Part shown: positions 1 through 7,500 of the stretch, piece by piece
Position numbering within the stretch: the first letter of the stretch is position 1
Layout of the letters: each line of letters begins with the position of its first letter
Assembly (NCBI GenBank): GCA_905480065.1
Contig: CAJQOV010000076.1
Span: forward strand, 1-16,042
Reading direction: 5' to 3'
DNA length: 16,042 bases
Source: an uncultured Gammaproteobacteria bacterium
Lineage (GTDB): Bacteria > Pseudomonadota > Gammaproteobacteria > UBA9214
Notes under the pieces: model-generated
Told to the model about the DNA's origin: nothing
Database searches by the model: none
What the model saw: only the letters and a program-made list of their open reading frames with translations
Made by a program: the position numbers and the translations under genes

Positions 1-410
1 ATGATCTCGATCAGCTCATGCTTGGCCACCGCGTTGCGGGTCTCGCTGCCGAGGATATCATCCAGCCGCGACTGGGCACTGCGTTCATCACGCAGGCGCA
101 GGAAGTACTGCAGCGGGTCGGTAATCCGCCAGCGGGCAAACAGGTCGACCGAGATGTACAGCTTGTCCTTGGTCGGCATGTCCGATGGATTACCATCCCA
201 CTCGAGCACCCGCTTGTCGATCGGATTGAGCTCCTGGATGAAGGGCATCTTGACCTTCAGACCGGCAGTGGTGACCGGTTTTCCAACCGGTTTGCCGAAC
301 TGGGTGATGATCATCTGTTCGACTTCGTTCACCGTATAGATCGAATTCATCGCTACGAATATCACAATGCCGAGAAGCGCCAGTAGCGCGATTTGCCGGT
401 TATTGTTCAT
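1..410 (-). CDS. hflC: Membrane protease modulator HflC, 3' end beyond the window
   Basis: This is the N-terminal 136 residues of HflC, a stomatin/prohibitin (SPFH/Band 7) protein that with HflK forms a large membrane assembly around the FtsH protease and modulates its access to membrane substrates. The start is the ATG at 410-408; the protein opens MNNNRQIALLALLGIVIF, a short cytoplasmic stretch followed by one N-terminal membrane anchor, then a typical HflC Band 7 entry (residues VNEVEQMIITQFGKPVGKP, later DLFARWRITDPLQYFLRLRD). The start overlaps the hflK stop by 4 bp (ATGA), so translational coupling is likely. The gene is cut by the window edge, so the C-terminal coiled-coil part is not visible. 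The identification is firm from sequence and from the hflK neighbour. Confidence 0.95.
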   Translation of the reverse strand, partial: MNNNRQIALLALLGIVIFVAMNSIYTVNEVEQMIITQFGKPVGKPVTTAGLKVKMPFIQELNPIDKRVLEWDGNPSDMPTKDKLYISVDLFARWRITDPLQYFLRLRDERSAQSRLDDILGSETRNAVAKHELIEI

Positions 411-1456
411 GGTTGGTCCACCTTTCTGGCATCGAGATTGAGCAAGGGCAGGATGCTGCGCGTCTGCTCGTCGATAATGATCTTGGAGCGAATGCCTGGC
501 ATGACGTCCTGCAGGGTTTCGATGTAGATGCGACGGCGCGTTACCTCCGGTGCCTTGCGGTATTCTGTCAGCAAGGCAGTGAACCGGGCGGCATCCCCTT
601 CCGCCTCATTGATCCGCTTGAGCCGGTAGCCATCGGCCTCACGGATGCGCTGATCCTTTTCGCCCTCGGCCAGCGGAATCACCTTGTTGTAATCGCGCCG
701 GGCTTCGTTGATCAGTTTCTCTTTTTCCTGCTGGGCCTGGTTAACCTCGTTGAACGATTCCTGCACCGGCTGGGGCGGGTTGATGTTCTTCAATTGCACC
801 TGGTCAATACTGATCCCCATCACATACTTGGTCGAGAGTTCCTGCATCTTGGCCAGCGCTTCCGTTTCGATTTCCTGGCGGCCAATGGTAATTACCTCGT
901 CCACGGTACGATCGCCGACCACTTCGCGCATCACGGACTCGGACACGTAACGCAGGGTTTCACTCGGCTCGCGCACTTCGAACAGGAATTTCACCGGATC
1001 CGAAATGCGGTATTGCACCACCCATTCCACCAGCGCCGCATTCAGGTCGCCGGTTACCATCACGGTTTCCCGCTTGCCGTCGCGGGGACTCTGGTAGGGA
1101 TCGCCGGCGCCCGGGGTCGTGAAGCCGAATTCCTGCTTCAGCTGGCGTTTGACGGGAACGATGGTTGCCACGTCGATGCCCAGTGGCAGCTTGAAATGCA
1201 GTCCTGGCGGAACGTCCTTGAGATATTTGCCGAACCGTTGCACGACGGCGACCGAGTCACTCGGTACCGTGTAATACGCCGTCCACAGGCCCAGTCCAAC
1301 CAGTGCGAGCAGACCGAGGAAGATGACACCACGGGAACCACCGCCCGGCAGCATCTGCTTGAGTCGATCCTGTCCGCGCCGGACCAGAACCTCCAGATCC
1401 GGTGGTGTACCACCGCCGCTGCCCCAGGGGCCGCCGTTACCTTGTTGTGCTGGCAT
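407..1456 (-). CDS. hflK: Membrane protease modulator HflK
   Basis: HflK, the SPFH/Band 7 partner of HflC in the complex that regulates FtsH. The protein has 349 residues: a Gly/Pro-rich cytoplasmic N-terminus (GPWGSGGGTPPDLEVLVRR), one membrane helix at about 43-63, the Band 7 domain from about 64 (YTVPSDSVAVVQRFGKY), and a helical C-terminal segment with alternating Glu/Arg (about 240-310, EGEKDQRIREADGYRLKRI), then the family end IDEQTRSILPLLNLD. An in-frame start 23 codons upstream exists, but the ATG at 1456 gives the standard HflK N-terminus and has a good AGAAAGGA ribosome site. It is about 70 residues shorter than E. coli HflK, mainly at the N-terminus. The stop overlaps the hflC start. 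hflX, the usual upstream neighbour in enterics, is not here. Confidence 0.96.
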   Translation of the reverse strand: MPAQQGNGGPWGSGGGTPPDLEVLVRRGQDRLKQMLPGGGSRGVIFLGLLALVGLGLWTAYYTVPSDSVAVVQRFGKYLKDVPPGLHFKLPLGIDVATIVPVKRQLKQEFGFTTPGAGDPYQSPRDGKRETVMVTGDLNAALVEWVVQYRISDPVKFLFEVREPSETLRYVSESVMREVVGDRTVDEVITIGRQEIETEALAKMQELSTKYVMGISIDQVQLKNINPPQPVQESFNEVNQAQQEKEKLINEARRDYNKVIPLAEGEKDQRIREADGYRLKRINEAEGDAARFTALLTEYRKAPEVTRRRIYIETLQDVMPGIRSKIIIDEQTRSILPLLNLDARKVDQP

Positions 1457-1494
1457 TGAAATCCTTTCTCTTGTGTAGGTTTGAACGAAAAGTT

Positions 1495-1547
1495 GCGGAC
1501 AGACTACGTTTTCCGGCTCTTGCAACGAGAAAACGTGGTCTGTCCGC
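1495..1547. repeat. 19-bp inverted repeat between the DsrC-like gene and hflK
   Basis: The arms are 1495-1513 (gcggacagactacgttttc) and 1529-1547 (gaaaacgtggtctgtccgc), pairing at 18 of 19 positions with one G-T mismatch and a 15-nt loop. On the minus strand the hairpin follows the DsrC-like stop and is followed by a short AACTTTTC tract, so it may attenuate or end transcription before hflK. The half-motif GACCACGTTT recurs near 4223-4231 (reverse) and 12163-12172. This suggests a dispersed REP-like element rather than a terminator unique to this site. Confidence 0.7.
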
Positions 1548-1564
1548 TGGTGTATCGATCGTAT

Positions 1565-1936
1565 TCAATAGCTGGTACCAAATGAATCGTCGGTGGCATT
1601 TGCGGGTGTGCGCAGGTTGGCCAGGCGACTGCCCTGGGTAACCGGGCCGCCGGCGAACAGGCCATACAGATACCTGTTTCCACCCTGGACGGCGAATTGC
1701 TTGTTGAGGTTCCGGGCCATGGTCCTGGCAAATCTCGGCAGACCGTGCGCGAGGTACTGCTTGCGCAGGTAAACAATGACGTCCCAGTGTCTGTCCGTCA
1801 GGTTGATACCTTCGCTCGCTGCCAGGTCGGTGGATTTGTTGCGGCTCCAGTCCTGGTCAATCAGCTCTGCCAGGCGAATACCGGCGTACAGACTGAAGCT
1901 CTCGGAGTCCTGCGCATTGTGGATAAATTGTGTCAT
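1565..1936 (-). CDS. DsrC/TusE-family protein lacking both redox cysteines (RspA type)
   Basis: A 123-residue DsrC/TusE-family protein. The family core is clear: LTDRHWDVIVYLRKQYLAHG corresponds to the DsrC helix that reads LTEEHWDIINFLR in sulfur oxidisers, and GNRYLYGLFAGGPVTQ to the conserved start of the C-terminal arm. DsrC carries sulfur as a trisulfide or persulfide on two C-terminal cysteines and TusE keeps only the last one. Here both are gone: QAC becomes QGS, and the terminal GCV is replaced by NAT plus a seven-residue tail ending FGTSY. Cysteine-free members have been grouped as RspA, proposed to be regulatory, so sulfur transfer is unlikely. The start was chosen at ATG 1936 (MTQFIHN) with GAG about 9 nt upstream; ATG 1945 or a longer start at 2008 is possible. 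The gene reads toward hflK, 108 bp downstream. Confidence 0.85.
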   Translation of the reverse strand: MTQFIHNAQDSESFSLYAGIRLAELIDQDWSRNKSTDLAASEGINLTDRHWDVIVYLRKQYLAHGLPRFARTMARNLNKQFAVQGGNRYLYGLFAGGPVTQGSRLANLRTPANATDDSFGTSY

Positions 1937-2235
1937 GGAGTTCATCTCGATGAAAGCTACAAATAACGCGGTGTGTATGTTGCCCGCCATTGGCGATTGA
2001 TTGCACAACGACGGAGGCAGATCGGAGCCGGTGAGAAGCAGGTATAACGGGCAGCAATGGCCGTGCGGTTACAGTTGTGCGGCAGAAAGGCTTGCATGGT
2101 TACAGATCTGGTGCTCAATGGAGCATCCTCCTTTAGCACCGCGAAAGCAAATCAGCAAGAATCGGGGACATGCCACGTTTTCTGGCGCTGGAATCGTTGC
2201 CTGCCTCCGCTTCCTGTCTTCAGATATTTAAGATC
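1937..2235. other. Intergenic stretch without recognisable features
   Basis: About 300 bp upstream of the DsrC-like gene. The open frames here are short, overlap each other on both strands, and lack a ribosome site or family resemblance. The promoter of the DsrC-like gene should lie here, but I see no convincing -35/-10 pair. Confidence 0.4.
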
Positions 2236-2367
2236 AAGGGGTCAGAGTACCCAGTACGTTAAATGGTGTCACGTTAAATAATGTCCGTTAAATGGTGTCA
2301 GAGCACATTTTCTGCTTATATTAGAGCTAAATGTGCTCTGACACCCTTTATTGTACTCTGACCCCTT
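2236..2367. mobile_element. Nested palindromic MITE/REP-like element, copy 1
   Basis: The outer arms are a perfect 15-bp inverted repeat, aaggggtcagagtac (2236-2250) and gtactctgacccctt (2353-2367). Inside lies a perfect 17-bp inverted repeat, ggtgtcagagcacattt (2294-2310) and aaatgtgctctgacacc (2329-2345), with an 18-nt loop. Between the two left arms, three tandem 14-bp units of the form cgttaaatggtgtc start at 2257, 2272 and 2286; the middle one is diverged. GGGGTCAGA-type palindromes of this sort are common in gammaproteobacterial intergenic DNA and are mobilised in trans by REP-associated tyrosine transposases (RAYTs). No transposase gene is in the window. It lies upstream of the L,D-transpeptidase gene. 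Confidence 0.85.
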
Positions 2368-2452
2368 GGTTTCAGGGTAAAGTCGTGTCATCTGCCTGCT
2401 ATGTTATGCTGTGCTGCCTGTATTTCTCCATACTTGCAGCGAACCAGCCTAT

Positions 2453-4078
2453 ATGCATAGTATTTCGAGAGCGCTACTCCTGATCCTGCTGTTTGCACAC
2501 CTCGGTCTGGCGCAGGCCCTGGAGCCAACCGAAGAATTCATCCGTCAATACAGCGAGGCCATCCTCGAGGGAAACGACGGAATCATTGCTGGCCAGCGGG
2601 TTGCAGCGACCGCCCTGCTGCCCGACTTCTATGCGCGGCGGAACTTCCAGCCCGTCTGGTCCAAGCCCGGTCGCTTCCAGGAATTGCTGCAGGTGCTGCA
2701 GGGATCACGGGAACACGGGCTGAACCCGGCGGATTATCATTTCACGGCCTTGTCTGAATGGCCGGACGCCACCAGCCCCGCACAGCTGGCGGCGCGCGAT
2801 GTGCTCGCCACGGACGCGCTGATCCGCCTTGGCTATCACCTGCATCTGGGCAAGATTGACCCCGTCGACCTGGATCCGGACTGGAACCTGACCCGGCGCC
2901 TGCACAACGAGGAACCGGTCGCATTACTCGAGCGGGCGATCGCTGCTCCGGCACTCTCCACCTTCCTCGATACCGAGCTGGCGCCGAGCGGCCCCTTCTA
3001 TGCAGGCCTGCGCGCAGCACTGAGCCGATATCGCGAGCTTGCGCGTAACGGTGGCTGGCCGACGGTCCCCGCTGGCCCCACGCTCCGCACAGGCGACCGG
3101 GATGCGCGCATCCCCGCACTGCGGGCACGGCTGTCGGTAACCGACCCCGAACTGGACAAGCATGGCACCGACCCGCAGTTGTTCGACGCCGACCTGGCGG
3201 AGGCACTCAAACGCTTCCAGCAGCAGCACGGGCTGGATGCGGATGGGGCCATGGGTGCACGCACGCTGGAGGCGCTGAACGTACCGGTCGAGGCGCGTAT
3301 CGATCAGTTGCTTGTCAACCTGGAGCGCACACGCTGGGTGTTCCGCGACGTCGAGCCACGCTACCTGGTGGTCAATATCGCAGGCTTTCACGCCTACCTG
3401 ATCGACAACGGCGCGATCGTGTGGGACAGCCGGGTGCAGGTCGGCAAGCCCTTTCGCCAGACGCCGGTATTCAAGGCGAACATGACCTACCTGGTGCTCA
3501 ATCCTACCTGGACGGTGCCGCCCACCATCCTCAGGAACGATATCATCCCTCGCATCAGGAAGGATCCGAACTACCTCGCCAGCAACAACATGGTGTTACT
3601 GGACCGCTCGGGGAAAAAGATCGATACCAGCAGCATCGACCTGGGTTCGGTGACACCCGCCAGGTTCCCCTACACGGTGCGCCAGGAACCGGGGCTGAAG
3701 AATGCCCTGGGACGTATCAAGTTCATGTTCCCCAACAAGCACATGGTCTACCTGCACGATACGCCGAGCCGCAGTCTGTTCGAGCAGGCCGAGCGCACTT
3801 TCAGCTCCGGTTGTATACGGGTGGAACAGCCGTTTTCGTTGGCAACTATCCTGCTGGGCGATCCGGTCAACTGGAGCGAGGCCAGCATCAAGGAGCAGCT
3901 GACCAGGACCAGCAATGAAACGGTGAGTCTGAAAAATCCGGTCACCGTATTTCTGATGTACTGGACCAGCGTGCCGGACAGCAGCGGTGGTGTGCGCTTT
4001 TTCAACGATGTGTATGCGCGTGACAAGGCAGTACTGGCGGGCCTGCAGCAACCGTTCCGGAACATGGGCTTGCGCTGA
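2453..4078 (+). CDS. YcbB/LdtD-like L,D-transpeptidase
   Basis: An exported 541-residue peptidoglycan L,D-transpeptidase of the YcbB (LdtD) family, which makes 3-3 cross-links between meso-diaminopimelate residues in the periplasm. In order: a signal peptide (about 1-22, cleavage after LGLAQA), the YcbB scaffold region, a PG_binding_1 helical domain (about 225-280, with LAEALKRFQQQHGLDADGAM and TLEAL), then the YkuD catalytic domain (from about 300). The active-site signature is complete: His435 in YLHDTP, then SSGCIRV with nucleophile Cys454 and Arg456. A GTG start at 2411 would add 14 residues before the signal peptide, so ATG 2453 is preferred although its ribosome site is weak. Length fits the family (E. 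coli YcbB 615). It is apparently monocistronic and convergent with the next gene. Confidence 0.93.
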   Translation: MHSISRALLLILLFAHLGLAQALEPTEEFIRQYSEAILEGNDGIIAGQRVAATALLPDFYARRNFQPVWSKPGRFQELLQVLQGSREHGLNPADYHFTALSEWPDATSPAQLAARDVLATDALIRLGYHLHLGKIDPVDLDPDWNLTRRLHNEEPVALLERAIAAPALSTFLDTELAPSGPFYAGLRAALSRYRELARNGGWPTVPAGPTLRTGDRDARIPALRARLSVTDPELDKHGTDPQLFDADLAEALKRFQQQHGLDADGAMGARTLEALNVPVEARIDQLLVNLERTRWVFRDVEPRYLVVNIAGFHAYLIDNGAIVWDSRVQVGKPFRQTPVFKANMTYLVLNPTWTVPPTILRNDIIPRIRKDPNYLASNNMVLLDRSGKKIDTSSIDLGSVTPARFPYTVRQEPGLKNALGRIKFMFPNKHMVYLHDTPSRSLFEQAERTFSSGCIRVEQPFSLATILLGDPVNWSEASIKEQLTRTSNETVSLKNPVTVFLMYWTSVPDSSGGVRFFNDVYARDKAVLAGLQQPFRNMGLR

Positions 4079-4240
4079 GTTGTTGGCACTGCATCGAGAA
4101 GCACCCGGCCTGAAACCACAGGGCGGCGCATATAGCAGCATATGAAGCCCGGGTTATCGGGCCATCGGTCAAGCTGATTGAATCGATCGGATCACCGCGC
4201 AGGCAGAAGAGCTGGCGCTGATTAAAACGTGGTCAACCGC

Positions 4241-4597
4241 TTATTCTTTGAGCCAGGCGCGCGCCTTGTCCAGACCGTTTGCTTCGAAGTATTCAATCGG
4301 GAAACTGCGCAGACCCTTGGCCACAAAGATCAGCGCCAGGTCTTCCCACCGGTGGTCTCCGACGATGGCCATTTTCTCGATATACGGATCAAATTCCTGC
4401 TGGAAGGAAAAATCATTCCAGTCACCACGTTCCCAGCCGGAGAAATCCCTGGCCACCGCGAGGATACCCACCTTGCCGTGGGCGCGAATGATATCCGCCA
4501 TCGCCTGCTGCGCCTGGGCGAGCTTGGATTGGCTCAGCGTTCCGCTAACCGTCAGCGTCAGAATGCCCTCGTTTAGTTCCCCGACCTGTGCGCTCAT
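4241..4597 (-). CDS. SpoIIAA-like (STAS-fold) cytosolic protein
   Basis: A 118-residue soluble protein of the SpoIIAA-like family (PF11964), recognised by the entry strand (GILTLTVSGTLSQSKL), the central WERGDWNDFSFQQEF segment that follows KVGILAVARDFSGW, and the late RWEDLALIFVAKGL and FEANGLDKARAWL segments. The fold is STAS-like, but members lack the phosphorylatable serine context of true anti-sigma antagonists; some have a hydrophobic ligand pocket, and the cellular role is not settled. The ATG at 4597 has a GGGGTGG ribosome site 7-8 nt upstream. It is transcribed convergently with the L,D-transpeptidase gene and divergently from the phosphoesterase gene, apparently alone. Family call is fairly sure; function is unknown. 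Confidence 0.82.
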   Translation of the reverse strand: MSAQVGELNEGILTLTVSGTLSQSKLAQAQQAMADIIRAHGKVGILAVARDFSGWERGDWNDFSFQQEFDPYIEKMAIVGDHRWEDLALIFVAKGLRSFPIEYFEANGLDKARAWLKE

Positions 4598-5014
4598 ATT
4601 TCCACCCCGGCTTGTATGGCAGATAAAAGTAATGCAGGTTAATAGTTAAGCTGCGCTAACGTTAACATGCAAACATCGGCGCCACCGGTGGAAGCCTGTA
4701 TACCGCATTACATCACTGAAGTAATAGCAAGCAATGAAAGAGCGGCAGGGAGGATGTTACTGCAGGGGGATGTCGTGGCCGCACGACCCGCGTTAATGGG
4801 GTCAGAGCACATTTTCTACTAATATTAGAGCTAAATGTGCTCTGACCCCATTTAGTTACGAGGGGCAACTGCCCGGGCGCATAGTTCCCGATCCTTAAAT
4901 TCACCAGGTAATCGGCGGTAGGATGAAGGGGACAGATTGATTAATAATGTACCAACTCACCAGCGCATCAAGCCTGAAGTATGTAGAACCAGGATATCGT
5001 ATGGCAGTGCCGAG
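4598..5014. other. Divergent intergenic region between SpoIIAA-like and phosphoesterase genes
   Basis: 417 bp with outward-facing genes. It contains the second copy of the 52-bp palindrome (4798-4849), an AT-rich stretch with a GTTAAC palindrome near 4659-4664, and a truncated repeat remnant (aaggggacagattgatta, about 4926-4943). No promoter pair could be assigned with confidence. Confidence 0.5.
4798..4849. repeat. 52-bp palindromic repeat, copy 2
   Basis: Perfect 17-bp arms ggggtcagagcacattt (4798-4814) and aaatgtgctctgacccc (4833-4849) around an 18-nt loop that matches the other copies except at two or three positions. Relative to copies 1 and 3 the third base of the left arm changes T to G and the paired base in the right arm changes A to C, so pairing is kept. 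A shortened cgttaat leader precedes it, as cgttaaat does in the other copies. It lies between divergent genes, so it is not needed here as a terminator. Confidence 0.88.
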
Positions 5015-5758
5015 ATGAAAATAGCTGTTCTGTCCGACATACACAGCAACCTTGAGGCGCTGCTTGCCTGCCTCGCCCATGCCCGTTATCAAGGGGCGGA
5101 GCAATATGTTTTTCTTGGCGACCTGTTGGGCTATGGCGCGGACCCCAAAGCATGTCTGGAGATCATTGCGCCGATGGTGAGCGCCGGCGCCGTTGCGGTG
5201 ATGGGCAACCATGATGAAGCTGTGCTCGGTGGATTGTGCGAGAACATGTCGTTTGCTGCGCGCGACGCGATCTACTGGACTCGCGAACAGTTGGGGCAAC
5301 CTGAGCGTGATTTTATCCAGACCTTGCCGCTGGTGGCGCGCAAGGGTAATGGGTTTTATGTCCATGCAAGCGCCGCATTTCCCGGGCGTTGGACTTACAT
5401 AGACAGTAAGATTGCTGCAGCGAAATGCATGCAGGCATCCGGGTCGCCGCTGACCTTCGTTGGTCATGTGCATCATCAGACGCTGTATTACACAGCCGGG
5501 GCTGGCGCGGCGCAGGTTTTTGTTCCAGTTACCAGCGCGGCCATTCCGGTTTCACAGCACCGCCAGTGGCTTGCCATCGCGGGATCGGTCGGGCAACAGC
5601 GCGACGGAAATCCGGCTGCAGCGTACCTGCTTCACGATCAGCAGCGCGAGACCCTGACTTTCTTTCGGGTTCCATATGATTATGTGAGTGCCGCCGGTAA
5701 AATCCGCGCTGCCGGATTGCCCGAAAGGCTGGCGCGCCGACTGGAGAAAGGAAACTGA
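5015..5758 (+). CDS. Calcineurin-like metallophosphoesterase (YfcE/MJ0936-like)
   Basis: A 247-residue cytosolic binuclear-metal phosphoesterase. The metal ligands are all visible: Asp8 and His10 (SDIHSN), Asp36 (LGDLLGYG), Asn65-His66-Asp67 (MGNHDE), His117 (YVHAS), and His151/His153 (GHVHHQ). This layout matches the small Metallophos_2 phosphoesterases; substrates of related enzymes range from phosphodiesters and nucleotides to phosphoproteins, and none can be assigned from sequence. ATG 5015 was chosen because it begins the standard MKIAVLSDIHSN N-terminus; the 26 codons upstream look like noncoding repeat-derived DNA. The gene ends 4 nt before the Ser/Thr kinase start, so the two are almost certainly co-transcribed. 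This makes a role as the kinase's opposing phosphatase attractive, but that is inference. Confidence 0.9.
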   Translation: MKIAVLSDIHSNLEALLACLAHARYQGAEQYVFLGDLLGYGADPKACLEIIAPMVSAGAVAVMGNHDEAVLGGLCENMSFAARDAIYWTREQLGQPERDFIQTLPLVARKGNGFYVHASAAFPGRWTYIDSKIAAAKCMQASGSPLTFVGHVHHQTLYYTAGAGAAQVFVPVTSAAIPVSQHRQWLAIAGSVGQQRDGNPAAAYLLHDQQRETLTFFRVPYDYVSAAGKIRAAGLPERLARRLEKGN

Positions 5759-5762
5759 TCTT

Positions 5763-7163
5763 ATGGATCTGACGAAGCTGCACCCCGGCAGTGAGTTCGA
5801 CGGTTTCCGCGTCGGCGAGAAGATCCACGAAGGCGGGATGGCGGTGCTTTATCGTGTGGAACGCGAGGGTGCCGATTTTCCAATGCTGATGAAGGTGCCC
5901 CGACTGGAATTCGGCAGCCATCCCGGTTGTTATGTTGGCTTCGAGGTCGAGCGGATGATCCTGGGGACGCTGAGCGGACCGCACGTACCGCGCTTTGTGG
6001 CCAGGGGCAGCTTTGAAGATATACCCTACCTGGTGATGGAATATATCGAAGGCAGATTGCTGCACGAATATTCCGATCTTGCCCCGTTGCCGGCAGATGA
6101 GGCGGCACGTCTGGTCGCGGCCCTCGCGACCGCGGTGCACGACTTGCACCGACAGGAAGTGATCCATCTGGATATCAAGCCCGCCAACGTGCTTTACCGG
6201 CAGGACGGGCGCGCAGTGCTGGTTGATTTCGGTTTGGCGCGCCATGGCCATTTTCCCGATCTGGTGGAGGAAGAGTTCCACAAGCCGGTGGGTACCTCAG
6301 GATATATTTCGCCGGAGCAGGTCATGGGGTATCGTGACGACCCGCGCAGCGATCTGTTTGCGCTGGGGGTGATCCTGTATCAGCTTTGCACCGGTCGGTT
6401 GCCGTTCGGCAAACCTGCCACCCTGAGCGGATTCCGTCGTCGCCTGCTCCTGGATCCGCTGCCGCCGAGATGCTGGGTGCCTGACTTACCGGAATGGATG
6501 CAGGAAATCATTCTGCATTGCCTGGAAGTCGAGGCGGAAAAACGCTATGCGACCGCAGCCCAGCTCGCCTTCGATCTTACCCACCCGGACCATGTGCCGC
6601 TCACCGAACGGGCTACACGACACAAGCGTGCCGGGCTGCCCACCATCTTCCGGCGCTGGTGGCGGAGCTTGCGTACACAGCCCGGTAACAAAGCCGTCCC
6701 CACCTCGCATCTCGCTCAAGCGCCAAATATTCTGGTGGCGCTCTATACGGGTGTCGGCCAGGAAAAAATCCTCCGTGCGATCTTGGAGGTGGTGCGCCGT
6801 GCCGCTGCCGCTGATGCCAATTGCCGGATTATTTTTGTAACCATGCTTGAGCCGGACATCTCTACCGAGCAGGATACCGGTCACGAACTGCTTAACAGTC
6901 TGTATACCCGGCGACTGGTGGAACTGCATCACTGGGCTGCTGGGCTACAGCTCCCGGCTCACCGTTTGCGCTTCCATGTGCTGGAAGGGACTAACGCCGC
7001 TACTGTGCTGCTGGAATACGCGCGCCAGAATAATGTGGACCAGATCATCATGGGCGCACGCGGCAGCTCAGGCTTGCGCCGGATACTTGGCAGCGTTTCC
7101 TCGCGGGTGGTTGCCGAGGCCCCCTGCACGGTGACCGTGGTGCGTGTGCCAGGTTCAGAATGA
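5763..7163 (+). CDS. Soluble Ser/Thr protein kinase fused to a universal stress protein domain
   Basis: A 466-residue two-domain protein. The Hanks-type kinase domain spans about 15-275: glycine-rich loop HEGGMAVLYR (22-31), ATP lysine Lys44, catalytic loop HLDIKPAN (135-142) with Asp137, Lys139 and Asn142, DFG at 155-157, GTSGYISPEQ (177-186) and SDLFALGVILY. The HRD arginine is Leu136, so this is a non-RD kinase. A basic linker (about 283-318) leads to a UspA domain (321-463) starting NILVALYTG and ending MGARGSSGLRRILGSVSSRV, a nucleotide-binding G-x2-G-x8-G-S motif one residue shorter than usual, then APCTVTVVRVP. There is no membrane helix, unlike most PASTA kinases. The ribosome site AGAAAGGA lies 11 nt upstream, inside the phosphoesterase gene's end. 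Nucleotide binding by the Usp part could gate kinase activity (inference). Confidence 0.92.
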   Translation: MDLTKLHPGSEFDGFRVGEKIHEGGMAVLYRVEREGADFPMLMKVPRLEFGSHPGCYVGFEVERMILGTLSGPHVPRFVARGSFEDIPYLVMEYIEGRLLHEYSDLAPLPADEAARLVAALATAVHDLHRQEVIHLDIKPANVLYRQDGRAVLVDFGLARHGHFPDLVEEEFHKPVGTSGYISPEQVMGYRDDPRSDLFALGVILYQLCTGRLPFGKPATLSGFRRRLLLDPLPPRCWVPDLPEWMQEIILHCLEVEAEKRYATAAQLAFDLTHPDHVPLTERATRHKRAGLPTIFRRWWRSLRTQPGNKAVPTSHLAQAPNILVALYTGVGQEKILRAILEVVRRAAAADANCRIIFVTMLEPDISTEQDTGHELLNSLYTRRLVELHHWAAGLQLPAHRLRFHVLEGTNAATVLLEYARQNNVDQIIMGARGSSGLRRILGSVSSRVVAEAPCTVTVVRVPGSE

Positions 7164-7500
7164 AGTTGTATATATCAATACAATTATTTTCTAATAAACT
7201 AATAAGTTTTCTCATAAGGCATTAGATTGACTGGACATAAATTCCCATGTAGAAGGTGAGTATTGCTCTGCAAGAACCTTGAGCACGGAACGCCCGCATA
7301 GATCATTGAACACTGGCTGGATGCTGATTAACCAGTCGCAAGTTTCGCTACATGGTAAACAGGGCGGATTTAGATTCTCTTACCTGATACCAATACTTGA
7401 GGAAGCGTATCAATGCATCACCCGTAACCTGGTAAAACAGTCCGCGCCAGCGGGCCATGCTCGTAATCGATAAGTGGGATAACTTTATAAGGGGGGAGCA
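7164..7500. promoter_or_regulatory. AT-rich leader and putative promoter region of the transporter gene
   Basis: 337 bp with no supported gene, markedly AT-rich at 7164-7240 compared with its surroundings. A palindrome TTGTAT-N6-ATACAA (7166-7183) begins 3 nt after the kinase stop. TTGTAT (7166) with TCTAAT (7190-7195, spacing 18) and TTGACT (7227-7232) with TAGAAG (7250-7255, spacing 17) are both possible promoters. A 64-codon TTG-initiated frame at 7279-7473 is not convincing. The transporter ribosome site is strong (aaggggggag, 7489-7498). Confidence 0.4.

Noticed and set aside
413..1459. 348-codon plus-strand open frame opposite hflK
   Set aside because: It is the antisense shadow of a clearly recognisable hflK, with no family features of its own.
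2001..2281. Short overlapping plus-strand frames upstream of the palindrome
   Set aside because: They run into repeat DNA, have no ribosome sites and resemble no family.
2236..2367. CRISPR-like repeats from the cgttaaat ladder and palindromes
   Set aside because: Units are only 14 bp with no unique spacers, and copies are dispersed over 8 kb; this fits a REP/MITE element.
4141..4165. Possible terminator hairpin gcccg-ggttat-cgggc between convergent genes
   Set aside because: The stem is only 5 bp and no T tract follows on either strand.
7279..7473. 64-codon frame in the leader of the transporter gene
   Set aside because: TTG start, no ribosome site and no recognisable sequence features; the region reads better as an untranslated leader.
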